This document shows, piece after piece, positions 45,595-54,596 of a DNA stretch of 64,000 nt. The DNA is taken from positions 62,001-126,000 of the forward strand of contig SVLV01000001.1 of NCBI GenBank assembly GCA_015067765.1. Direction: 5' to 3'. The notes under the pieces were generated by a model, which saw nothing but the letters and a program-made list of their open reading frames with translations, made no database searches and was not told the DNA's origin. The stretch's first letter is position 1. Every line of letters starts with the position of its first letter. Origin of the DNA: Oscillospiraceae bacterium (lineage in GTDB: Bacteria; Bacillota; Clostridia; Oscillospirales; Oscillospiraceae). The translations under genes and the position numbers were made by a program.

Positions 45595-47352
45595 ATGGAG
45601 AAGAAAATGCCGGAAAACCGGTCGCCGATCTTGATTTTTCTGTCCTATTTCCGGCCGCATCTGCGGCTGTTTTGCCTGGATATGACCTGCGCACTGGTGC
45701 TGTCCGTGATTGATCTGGCCTTTCCTCTGGTGTCCCGCATTGCCATGGAGCGGTGGCTGCCCCAGAAGCAGTATGAGATCTTTTTTTCGGTGATGGCCTG
45801 TGTGGTAGCAGCCTTTTTGCTGCGGTCACTGCTGTATTATTTCCTGGCCTATTGGGGCCATACCTTCGGCATCCGGGTGGAGGCAGATATCCGTCGGGAT
45901 CTGTTTGCCCATATGCAGAAGTTGGGCTATGACTTCTACGATAAGAACCGTACCGGTCAGCTGATGAGCCGGCTGACGACAGATCTGTTTGAACTGACGG
46001 AACTGGCCCACCATGGCCCGGAGGATCTGTTCATCTCCTGTGTGACCATTTTGGGTGCCATGGTGGTGATGTTCCGCATCCAGTGGCGTCTGGCGCTGGT
46101 GCTGGCGATCCTGGTGCCCATCTTCCTGATGGTGACCATGTGGCGCCGCAAGAAGATGACGGCGGCGTCCCGGGCCAGCAAGCAGGAGACCGGTGCCATC
46201 AACACAGAGATCGAGTCCGGTCTGTCCGGTATGCGTACCACCAAGGCCTTCGGCAACGAGGTCCAGCAGCAGGCCCGCTTCGACCGGGCCAACGATCGCT
46301 TCAAGGTGGCCAAGCGCCGTTTCCACAAGGAGATGGGCGTGTTCAACGGCTCCATGGAGCTCTTTCTGGGGATCATGCAGGTGGCCGTAATCGCCGTGGG
46401 CGGCTGGCTGATCATGAACAGTCAGATGGATTATGTCGACCTGATTACCTTCTCTCTGTATATCGGAACCTTTATCTCGCCCATCCGCAAGCTGGCCACT
46501 TTTGCAGAACTGTTTTCCAGCGGCTTTGCAGGGCTCAACCGCTTTGTGGAACTGATGCGTACCCGCCCCACCATTGAGGACCGGGCCGATGCCCATCCGC
46601 TGGAGAAGGTAACGGGAGAGATCCGGGTGGAGGATGTGTCCTTCACTTATGAGGGAAGTCCCGAGGTGCTGCACCATGTGGATCTGCAGGTGGCGGCCGG
46701 TGAGACGGTAGCCATCGTGGGCCCCTCCGGCGGAGGAAAGAGCACCCTCTGCCAGCTGATTCCGCGCTTCTATGATGTGACGGAGGGAACCATCTCCATT
46801 GACGGGCAGGATGTGCGGCAGCTGACGCAGCAGAGTCTGCGCCGGGCCATCGGCATCGTGCAGCAGGATGTGTTCCTCTTTGCCGATACCATTCGGGAGA
46901 ACATCCGTTACGGTAAGCCGGATGCCACCGATGAGGAGGTGGAGGAGGCTGCCCGCCGTGCGGAGATCTATGAGGATATTCAGGCCATGCCCCATGGCTT
47001 TGACACCTATGTGGGAGAGCGGGGCACATTGCTCTCCGGCGGTCAAAAGCAGCGGGTGGCCATTGCCCGCATTTTCCTGAAGGATCCCCCCATCCTGATT
47101 CTGGATGAGGCCACCTCCGCGCTGGACAGTATCACCGAGGCCCGCATTCAGGGAGCCTTTGACGAGTTGAGCCGCGGCCGTACCACGCTGATCATCGCCC
47201 ACCGGCTGTCCACCATCCGGGCGGCCAACCGCATTTTGGTGATCCGGGACGGCGTGATCGCCGAGGAGGGCAGCCATCAGCAGCTGCTGGCCCTTGGCGG
47301 GGAGTATGCGGCACTGTACCATACGCAGAATCCGGAGAACCGACATGGATAA
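45595..47352 (+). CDS. ABC transporter, fused permease/ATP-binding protein
   Basis: TAIVGPSGGGKSTLCQLIPRFYDV Walker A; LSGGQKQRVAIARIFLKDPPILILDEATSALD. Confidence 0.96.
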   Translation: MEKKMPENRSPILIFLSYFRPHLRLFCLDMTCALVLSVIDLAFPLVSRIAMERWLPQKQYEIFFSVMACVVAAFLLRSLLYYFLAYWGHTFGIRVEADIRRDLFAHMQKLGYDFYDKNRTGQLMSRLTTDLFELTELAHHGPEDLFISCVTILGAMVVMFRIQWRLALVLAILVPIFLMVTMWRRKKMTAASRASKQETGAINTEIESGLSGMRTTKAFGNEVQQQARFDRANDRFKVAKRRFHKEMGVFNGSMELFLGIMQVAVIAVGGWLIMNSQMDYVDLITFSLYIGTFISPIRKLATFAELFSSGFAGLNRFVELMRTRPTIEDRADAHPLEKVTGEIRVEDVSFTYEGSPEVLHHVDLQVAAGETVAIVGPSGGGKSTLCQLIPRFYDVTEGTISIDGQDVRQLTQQSLRRAIGIVQQDVFLFADTIRENIRYGKPDATDEEVEEAARRAEIYEDIQAMPHGFDTYVGERGTLLSGGQKQRVAIARIFLKDPPILILDEATSALDSITEARIQGAFDELSRGRTTLIIAHRLSTIRAANRILVIRDGVIAEEGSHQQLLALGGEYAALYHTQNPENRHG

Positions 47353-48130
47353 GCGGGAACTGTTGACCCGACTGGCTGCAGACGAGGAGGAGCGGCTGCT
47401 GCTGGGCCATGTCTGGGATAAATATGACCAGTGCCGCCGGCGAAATCTGCCGGTGTGCACCGACTTCCTCTCTCCCCGGGAGCAGGGGGCGGCCACAAGG
47501 CTGCTGCAGGCGCTGGGCGCCGTGGATGGCTGGCAGCTGTGGGGTGGTTATGAGGAGGCAGAGCGCCGTCAGCTCCACTTCCTGCCGGACTGGCAGGAGT
47601 GTCCGGAGGAGTCGGCGATCCGCGCACTGCGCTGCCGTTTCTATGAGGGGCAGAATCCCAATCACCGGGATTTTCTGGGCAGCCTTATGGGAATGGGTTT
47701 GACCCGTGGAAAAATCGGCGATATTCTGGTGGCAGAGCGCAGCGCCGATGTTCTGGTGGGGGAGACGGTGGCATCGTTCCTGCTGGAGCAGTGGACGGCC
47801 GCCGGACGTACGGCCCTCTCTGTGGAGGAAATCCCTCTTGGTGAGCTGACCGTGCCCCAACAGACCTGCCGCATGATCCGGGACACGGTGTCCTCGCTGC
47901 GGCTGGACAGTGTGGTGGCAGCAGGATTTTCCACCAGCCGCAGCAAGGCGGCTGAGGCCATCACCGCCGGTCGGGTACAGGTGAACTGGGTGGAGTGCTG
48001 CAAACCGGACCGGCAGGTGTCTCAGGGAGATGTGCTGACGGTACGCGGTTTGGGAAAATGTGTGGTAGAAACGGTGGGCGGACTCAGTAAGAAGGGGCGC
48101 ACCGGTGTGATATTGAAACGATTTGTGTGA
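47345..48130 (+). CDS. YlmH family S4-domain RNA-binding protein
   Basis: FLGSLMGMGLTRGKIGDILVAERSADVLV; LRLDSVVAAGFSTSRSKAAEAITAGRVQVNW. Confidence 0.9.
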   Translation: MDKRELLTRLAADEEERLLLGHVWDKYDQCRRRNLPVCTDFLSPREQGAATRLLQALGAVDGWQLWGGYEEAERRQLHFLPDWQECPEESAIRALRCRFYEGQNPNHRDFLGSLMGMGLTRGKIGDILVAERSADVLVGETVASFLLEQWTAAGRTALSVEEIPLGELTVPQQTCRMIRDTVSSLRLDSVVAAGFSTSRSKAAEAITAGRVQVNWVECCKPDRQVSQGDVLTVRGLGKCVVETVGGLSKKGRTGVILKRFV

Positions 48131-48140
48131 GGATACAGGA

Positions 48141-48356
48141 ATGAATCAGAAGAAAATCGACCGAATCAATGAACTGGCCCGCAAGGCAAAGGCGGAGGGG
48201 CTGACGGAGGAGGAACTGCGGGAGCGGGATGCGCTGCGCAGGGAGTATATTGACTCTGTAGTGGGCAATCTTCGCCAGGAACTGGACCACATGTGGGTGG
48301 TGGATGAGAACGGCAACAAGCGGAAAGTAGGCAAGCAGGGAGGCGTGAAGTCCTGA
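48141..48356 (+). CDS. DUF896 (YnzC-like) protein
   Basis: QKKIDRINELARKAKAEGLTEEELRERDALRREYIDSV. Confidence 0.93.
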   Translation: MNQKKIDRINELARKAKAEGLTEEELRERDALRREYIDSVVGNLRQELDHMWVVDENGNKRKVGKQGGVKS

Positions 48357-49510
48357 TGAGCAACCAGTACGAGGAAAAGAACAGCACGCAGCCGCAGAAG
48401 GGAGCGGATATCGGTTCCTGGATCATTATTGCGGTGATGTTTGGCATTGCCTGGCCCGTGGGTTTGATCCTGCTGATCAACAAGCTCAATAACGGCACCA
48501 AGAAGCAGCGCCGGCGCAAGACGGTGAGCCGTGCCGCCGGCACGGCATCCCCTGCAGAGTCGACGGGCCGGAAGACACCGGTCCGCCAGCAGATGACCAG
48601 TGCGCCCCAGTACGGGGAAAACGGTGCCCGCGCCATGAAGATCATCGGCACGGTGCTGGCAGTGATCGGTGCGCTGGCTGCCGTCAGCATCCTGTCAGAT
48701 CTGGGCTTTTACATCGAGTATGGCTACCTGTGGGATATGGTGGGAGAGCTGTTCCATCCTGTGGGCCTTTTTGCCGGCGGTATCGCGCTGCTGCAGGCCG
48801 GACGCGGCATGACCCGCCGCAGCCGCCGCTTTGCCAAATATTTGGCCGTGGCCGGTGAGCAGAAGGCCGTATCTCTTGCCCGCCTGGCGGAGGCAGCAGA
48901 GCTTCCTGTAACGAAGGTAGAGAAGGATCTGGAGATCATGATCGAAAAGGGCTACTGGGGCAGATATGCCTTTGTGGACCTGAGCCGCGGCATGCTGTTT
49001 TTGTCTCAGCGGGCCTCGGCAGACTGGCAGAAGGAAACAGAGGAGCAGAAGCCGGCGCCGGTGCAGCAGGAGTCCACATACAGCCGCGTGCTGCGGGATC
49101 TGCGCCGGGCCAATGACCGCATTGCCGATCCGATACTCAGTGAGAAAATTGACCGGCTGGAGCAGGTGGCTCAGCGAATTTTTCAGGTGATTGAGACGGA
49201 TGAGACCAAGCGGGCCAAGGCCTCCAAGTTCCTGAACTATTATCTGCCTACCACCCAAAAGCTGCTGGACGCCTACGCCGAGTTTGAGGATGCGGGAATC
49301 CGGGGCAGCAATGTGGATCAGACCAAGAAACGGATTGAGACCACCATGGACGGTATTGTAGAGGGCTTTGAGCGGCAGCTGGATGAGCTGTACCGAGATG
49401 ATGCCATGGACATCGAGAGTGATATCCGGGTGATGAAGACAATGCTGCGCAACGACAGTGCCAGCGCAGAGGAGGATTTTGGCCTGGGTACTGCAGTTGC
49501 CGAAGAGTAA
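48356..49510 (+). CDS. XpaC-like (5-bromo-4-chloroindolyl phosphate hydrolysis) family protein
   Basis: C-terminal LSEKIDRLEQVAQRIFQVIETDETKRAKASKFLNYYLPTTQKLLDAYAEFED; two TMs. Confidence 0.78.
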   Translation: MSNQYEEKNSTQPQKGADIGSWIIIAVMFGIAWPVGLILLINKLNNGTKKQRRRKTVSRAAGTASPAESTGRKTPVRQQMTSAPQYGENGARAMKIIGTVLAVIGALAAVSILSDLGFYIEYGYLWDMVGELFHPVGLFAGGIALLQAGRGMTRRSRRFAKYLAVAGEQKAVSLARLAEAAELPVTKVEKDLEIMIEKGYWGRYAFVDLSRGMLFLSQRASADWQKETEEQKPAPVQQESTYSRVLRDLRRANDRIADPILSEKIDRLEQVAQRIFQVIETDETKRAKASKFLNYYLPTTQKLLDAYAEFEDAGIRGSNVDQTKKRIETTMDGIVEGFERQLDELYRDDAMDIESDIRVMKTMLRNDSASAEEDFGLGTAVAEE

Positions 49511-49530
49511 TACGGAGACAGAGAAAACGT

Positions 49531-50433
49531 ATGAGCAACGAGAGAAAAAGCGGCGGCGCCCTGGTGGTAACAGGTTGTTATGTGCTGTGGGGTTGCCTGG
49601 TGGTATTTTGGAATCTGCTGTCCCATGTGGACTCCATGTTCCTTTTGGCCCAGCGGCTGATCTGGTCCATGGTCCTGATGACGGTGGTCCTGCTGCTGAC
49701 CGACCAGAGAAAGGCAATGCTTGCCGCCCTGAAGGATCTGCGGACGGTGCTGCTGAGTCTGGTCTGTGGTATGCTGGTGACCACCAACTGGGGCGTATAT
49801 ATTTACGCGGTCAACAGCGGCCATGTGCTGGATGCCAGTCTGGGCTATTTTATCGAACCCATTCTGGTGGGGCTTTTGGGTGTGATCGTGTTTAAGGAGA
49901 AGCTCTCGCTGGCGGAAAAGATCACTTTTGCCTTTGGTGCGGCGGGACTGGTGTATATGCTGGTGACTACGGGACAGTTCCCGGGATTGGCCCTGCTGAT
50001 CGGCGGTTCTTTCGCATTTTACGGCGCGGTAAAAAAGGCGGTACACCTGTCGGCAGGTCTGTCTCTGTTTTTGGAGACGCTGACCATGACACCTTTTGCC
50101 CTGATCTATTTGACCTACGCCATGACGGTCGGCGGGATTCATGTGGAGGAACTGCTGCCGGGCGTGCAGATGCTGCTTTTGCCGGCGGCTGGTGTGGTGA
50201 CCACGGTGCCGCTGCTGCTGTTCAATATCGGTGTGCAGCGAATTCCCTATTATCTGGCGGGCATCCTGATGTATATCAATCCCACCCTGCAGTTTTTTAT
50301 GGGCATTTTCTATGCCGGTGAGACATTGGACCTGAACCGTCTGGTGGCCTTTATCATCATCTGGGTGGGTGTGCTGTTCACCTTGGGAGAGAAGCTGCGG
50401 ATGATGGCCCGACAGAGGAAGAAAAGCGAATAG
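49531..50433 (+). CDS. rarD: EamA family transporter RarD
   Basis: YVLWGCLVVFWNLLSHVDSMFLLAQRLIWSMVLM; NWGVYIYAVNSGHVLDASLGYFIEPI; YLAGILMYINPTLQFFMGIF. Confidence 0.93.
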   Translation: MSNERKSGGALVVTGCYVLWGCLVVFWNLLSHVDSMFLLAQRLIWSMVLMTVVLLLTDQRKAMLAALKDLRTVLLSLVCGMLVTTNWGVYIYAVNSGHVLDASLGYFIEPILVGLLGVIVFKEKLSLAEKITFAFGAAGLVYMLVTTGQFPGLALLIGGSFAFYGAVKKAVHLSAGLSLFLETLTMTPFALIYLTYAMTVGGIHVEELLPGVQMLLLPAAGVVTTVPLLLFNIGVQRIPYYLAGILMYINPTLQFFMGIFYAGETLDLNRLVAFIIIWVGVLFTLGEKLRMMARQRKKSE

Positions 50434-50439
50434 ATTCGA

Positions 50440-50478
50440 TACTCCGACAGACTGACCGAGCCTGTCGGAGTATTTTTT
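50440..50478 (+). terminator. Intrinsic terminator
   Basis: atactccgacag-actgaccgagc-ctgtcggagtatttttt. Confidence 0.8.
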
Positions 50479-50530
50479 GAGAAAATTGCAATTTTAGGCA
50501 GAGAAACTGCGCGCAGAGAGGTGCTTCGCC

Positions 50531-50559
50531 TTGACGAAAAGCCATAAATGCAGTACAAT
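50531..50559 (+). promoter_or_regulatory. SigA promoter upstream of glg cluster
   Basis: TTGACG-17 nt-TACAAT. Confidence 0.65.
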
Positions 50560-50742
50560 TGTTAAAATAAGTACGATGGGTGTATTATGGGCTGCAGCAG
50601 GAAGCGACGGGATCTGCCTGTGATGGATGCTATGCTGAAGGAGAGAGATGGAAGCGGCCCTGTTGAAGCATGAAAAAGAAAAGGAAGATAAAACGGATAC
50701 AGAAAGCCGATATTCGGCTGAATCATGAGGAGGCGAACCGAA

Positions 50743-51948
50743 GTGAAAAAAGAGTGTGTGGCCATGCTGCTGGCCGGTGGACAGGGCAGTCGTCTGTATG
50801 TGCTGACCGGTGACATGGCAAAGCCCGCCGTTCCCTTTGGCGGAAAATTCCGTATCATCGATTTCCCCCTTTCCAACTGCACCAACTCCGGCATCGATAC
50901 GGTGGGCGTACTGACCCAGTACCGTCCACTGGAACTGAATTCCTACATCGGCAACGGTCAGCCCTGGGAGCTGGACCGTTTGGATGGCGGCGTGCATATC
51001 CTGCCCCCCTATCAGAGTGCCACCGGCGCATCCTGGTATAAGGGCACGGCCAATGCCATCTATCAGAACATCGGCTTTGTGGATATGTATGATCCGGAGT
51101 ATGTAGCTGTGCTGTCCGGCGACCATATCTACAAGATGGATTATGCCGATATGCTGCGCCGCCATAAGGAGGCTGGTGCCGTGTGCACCATCTCTGTCAT
51201 GGAGGTGCCCTGGTCCGAAGCCAGCCGTTTCGGCATCATGGCTGTGGACGGGGAGGACCGCATCACCGAGTTTGCGGAAAAACCCAAGGAGCCCAAGAGC
51301 AATCTGGCTTCCATGGGTATCTATATCTTCACCTGGAAGAAGCTGCGTGAGTATCTGCTGGCTGATGAGCAGGATCCCAACTCCGAAAACGACTTCGGTA
51401 AGAATGTGATCCCTGCCATGCTCAATGCCGGGGAGCCCATGGCCGCCTACCGTTTCGAAGGCTACTGGAAGGACGTGGGTACGCTGGATTCCCTGTGGGA
51501 TGCCAACATGGATATGCTGCTGCCCGGTTCCGGCCTGAATCTGCTGGATAAGAAGTGGCCCATCTATGGCCGCACTCCCTCCTGCCCTCCCGCCTATGTG
51601 GGTGAGAAGGCCGACGTGGGCAACAGTGCTGTGGCCAAGGGCTGCGATATCCGCGGTGAGGTAAAAAACAGTGTGCTCAGCTATAACACCGTGGTGGAGG
51701 AGGGTGCAAGTGTCTCCTACTCGGTGCTGATGCCCGGCGCCGTGGTGAAGAAGGGTGCCAAGGTACAGTATGCCATCGTGGGTGAGCGCGCCTGCATCGG
51801 GGCAGAGGCCCAGGTGGGTGCTTCCCCCGAGACTGTCGCCGATCCTGCCCAGTGGGGTGTGACGGTACTGGGTCCCGACAGCCGGGTGGCCGCCGGCGAA
51901 GTGGTGGCCGCCAAAACCATGATCGACAGAACGCACGGGGAGGGATAA
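50743..51948 (+). CDS. glgC: Glucose-1-phosphate adenylyltransferase
   Basis: [54 protein letters not shown]. Confidence 0.95.
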   Translation: MKKECVAMLLAGGQGSRLYVLTGDMAKPAVPFGGKFRIIDFPLSNCTNSGIDTVGVLTQYRPLELNSYIGNGQPWELDRLDGGVHILPPYQSATGASWYKGTANAIYQNIGFVDMYDPEYVAVLSGDHIYKMDYADMLRRHKEAGAVCTISVMEVPWSEASRFGIMAVDGEDRITEFAEKPKEPKSNLASMGIYIFTWKKLREYLLADEQDPNSENDFGKNVIPAMLNAGEPMAAYRFEGYWKDVGTLDSLWDANMDMLLPGSGLNLLDKKWPIYGRTPSCPPAYVGEKADVGNSAVAKGCDIRGEVKNSVLSYNTVVEEGASVSYSVLMPGAVVKKGAKVQYAIVGERACIGAEAQVGASPETVADPAQWGVTVLGPDSRVAAGEVVAAKTMIDRTHGEG

Positions 51949-51950
51949 CG

Positions 51951-53057
51951 ATGAACAATATGCATGGTATTATCTTCTCCTATGAGAAGCAGACAGGCCT
52001 GCGGGAGCTGTTGGAGCACCGCGTCCACGGTTCCATCCCCTTTGCAACCAACTACCGTGTGGTGGACTTTATGCTCTCCAACATGGTCAATGCAGGCATT
52101 CGTGATGTGGGCGTCATCATGCACGGTAAGTGCCAGAGCATGCTGGACCATCTGGGCACCGGCAAGAGCTGGGATCTGAGCCGCAACTACGGTGGTCTGA
52201 CCCTGCTGCCCGCCTTTGCCTATGCCGAGCGCCGCGGCAGCGATGGTCGATTCCAGGGCAAGATGGAGGCGCTGGCCTGTGTGCTGGACTATGTGCGCCG
52301 GATCCGTCAGGACTATGTGGTGCTGGCAGACAGTGATGTGGTCATCAATCTGCCTCTGCAGGAGGTGCTGCAGTCCCATATCGAAAGCGGCGCACAGATG
52401 ACCGCGGTGTGCACCGATGTGCTGGGTGAAGGGAATGACACCTACTTCCAGATGGATGAGAAGGGCCGCATCACCGATACGACCTATCAGGTCTATACCC
52501 CCAGCGGTTACCGCTGCCTGAATGTGTTCATTCTCAGCAAGGAACTGCTGGTGAATCTGGTGACCGACTGTATGGCCCATAACCGCTATAGCTTCCGCCG
52601 CCATGTGCTGCAGCAGGGCGGTCTGGATCTGCATGGCTTTGTGTGGAAGGGCTACTCCGCCCACATCAATACGGTGGAGAGCTACTATCAGCGCAGCATG
52701 GAACTGCTGAATCCGGAGATCCGCGCAGAATTGTTCTGTGCCGAGAGACCCATTCTGGCCAAGGAGAACGAGTCTCCCTCTACTTATATCGACCCAACCG
52801 GTACCTGCGTCAACTCCCTGATCGGTGATGGCTGCGATATTCAGGGCGATGTGAAAAACTGCATTCTGTTCCGCGGTGTTCGGGTGGAGAAGGGTGCCTC
52901 TGTGGAGGGCTGCATTCTCTTTAAGGGCACTGTGGTGAAGAAGGGTGCCCAGCTGCGCCATGTGATCGCCGACAAGTATGTGACGGTGAGCGAAAATGTG
53001 CAGCTGGTGGGCAGTGAGAGCTATCCCATGCTGCTGGCTCGCGGCAGCACGGTGTAA
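51951..53057 (+). CDS. glgD: Glucose-1-phosphate adenylyltransferase subunit GlgD
   Basis: HGIIFSYEKQTGLRELLEHRVHGSIPFATNYRVVDFMLSNMVNAGI. Confidence 0.93.
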   Translation: MNNMHGIIFSYEKQTGLRELLEHRVHGSIPFATNYRVVDFMLSNMVNAGIRDVGVIMHGKCQSMLDHLGTGKSWDLSRNYGGLTLLPAFAYAERRGSDGRFQGKMEALACVLDYVRRIRQDYVVLADSDVVINLPLQEVLQSHIESGAQMTAVCTDVLGEGNDTYFQMDEKGRITDTTYQVYTPSGYRCLNVFILSKELLVNLVTDCMAHNRYSFRRHVLQQGGLDLHGFVWKGYSAHINTVESYYQRSMELLNPEIRAELFCAERPILAKENESPSTYIDPTGTCVNSLIGDGCDIQGDVKNCILFRGVRVEKGASVEGCILFKGTVVKKGAQLRHVIADKYVTVSENVQLVGSESYPMLLARGSTV

Positions 53058-53118
53058 AATCGGTTGAGCTGTACTGCGGCGGAGGATCCCTCCGCCGCAG
53101 ACCTTGAAAGGAGACAGT

Positions 53119-54555
53119 ATGAAAATTCTGTATGTAACCAGTGAGGCGGCTCCCTTCTGTAAGACAGGCGGTCTGGCGGATGTGTCCGGCAGTCTGCCTC
53201 CGGCACTCAAGGAGCAGGGCCATGAGGTGGCTGTGATTCTGCCGCTGTACAGTGCCATTGGTGAAAAATGGCGGGAGCAGATGACCTTCCGGAAGTTTAT
53301 CTATGTGGATCTGGCCTGGCGCCATGAGTATTGCGGCCTGTATTCGCTGGAGCATCGGGGCGTCACCTGGTACTTTGTGGATAACGAGCACTATTTCCAC
53401 CGCGCTGCCCTCTACGGAGAGGGGGATGACGGTGAACGCTTTGCCTTTTTCTGCCGCGCTGTGATGGACCTGCTGCCCAGTCTGGACTGGATGCCGGAGG
53501 TGCTCCACTGCAACGACTGGCAGACGGCGCTGATCCCCATTTACCAGCGGGATATGGCCCACTATCAGGAGGAAATGCGTGGCCTGCGCACCGTATTCAC
53601 CATCCACAACATTGAGTATCAGGGCTGGCTGGACAGCTATGCCACGGAGGATCTGCTGGGCCTGAACCGTGGTTGGTTTGAGGATGGAACGCTGGCTTTC
53701 AACGGTGCCGTCAACCTGATGAAGGGTGCCATGCTGACCTGCGATGCGCTGACTACCGTCAGCCCCACCTATGCCCAGCAGCTGAAAAACAGCTACTACG
53801 CCAGCGGCATGGAGCAGATCGTTACCCTCTGTGACAACAAGCTCAGCGGTGTGCTGAACGGTTTGGATATGGAGAGCTTCAACCCTGTCACGGACGGGGC
53901 GCTCTGCGTCAACTACGGCCCGGAGGATATGAGCGGAAAGGCCGCCTGCAAAGCTGCGCTGCAGGAGCGGGTGGGCCTTGCACAGGAGTCCTGGCGTCCC
54001 GTTCTGTCCATTGTCAGCCGTCTGGTGGGTCACAAGGGAATGGACCTGATCTGTCAGGTGGCAGATTCCATTCTGGAGACCGGCTGCCAGCTGGTGGTGC
54101 TGGGACAGGGCGACTACCAGTATGAGGAGTTCTTCCGTCAGCTGGCCGCACGCTGGCCCGGCCGCGTCAGTGCGCAGATCACCTATTCCGATGCGCTGGC
54201 CCGTCAGATCTATGCCGGCAGCGACCTGTTCCTGATGCCCTCCAAGTCCGAGCCCTGCGGTCTGAGCCAGATGATCGCTATGCGCTACGGTACTGTGCCG
54301 ATCGTGCGTCAGACCGGTGGACTGAATGATACGGTGCGCTCCTGCCAGGTAGGCCAGGAGAATGGCAACGGCTTTGTCTTTGCCAACTATAATGCTTTCG
54401 ATATGCTGTTTGTGATCCGGCAGGCGGTGGAAATGTTCTTCCAGCGGCCTGAAGCCTTCCGCACGCTGCGGATGCGCGGTATGACCGGTGATTACAGCTG
54501 GGATGTCAGTGCCCGCGCCTACGGGGATATTTACAAGCGCATCCTGGGAGAGTAA
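53119..54555 (+). CDS. glgA: Glycogen synthase
   Basis: KILYVTSEAAPFCKTGGLADVSGSLPPALKEQGHEVAVILPLY; HCNDWQTALIPIY; MPSKSEPCGLSQMIAMRYGTVPIVRQTGGLNDTV. Confidence 0.96.
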   Translation: MKILYVTSEAAPFCKTGGLADVSGSLPPALKEQGHEVAVILPLYSAIGEKWREQMTFRKFIYVDLAWRHEYCGLYSLEHRGVTWYFVDNEHYFHRAALYGEGDDGERFAFFCRAVMDLLPSLDWMPEVLHCNDWQTALIPIYQRDMAHYQEEMRGLRTVFTIHNIEYQGWLDSYATEDLLGLNRGWFEDGTLAFNGAVNLMKGAMLTCDALTTVSPTYAQQLKNSYYASGMEQIVTLCDNKLSGVLNGLDMESFNPVTDGALCVNYGPEDMSGKAACKAALQERVGLAQESWRPVLSIVSRLVGHKGMDLICQVADSILETGCQLVVLGQGDYQYEEFFRQLAARWPGRVSAQITYSDALARQIYAGSDLFLMPSKSEPCGLSQMIAMRYGTVPIVRQTGGLNDTVRSCQVGQENGNGFVFANYNAFDMLFVIRQAVEMFFQRPEAFRTLRMRGMTGDYSWDVSARAYGDIYKRILGE

Positions 54556-54596
54556 TTTGTCTGAGATATTGAAAACCCCAAGGAGGAAACCAACAT

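Noticed and set aside
45826-47496. 556-aa minus-strand ORF over the ABC transporter
   Set aside because: Antisense shadow; the plus strand encodes Walker A/B and ABC signature motifs.
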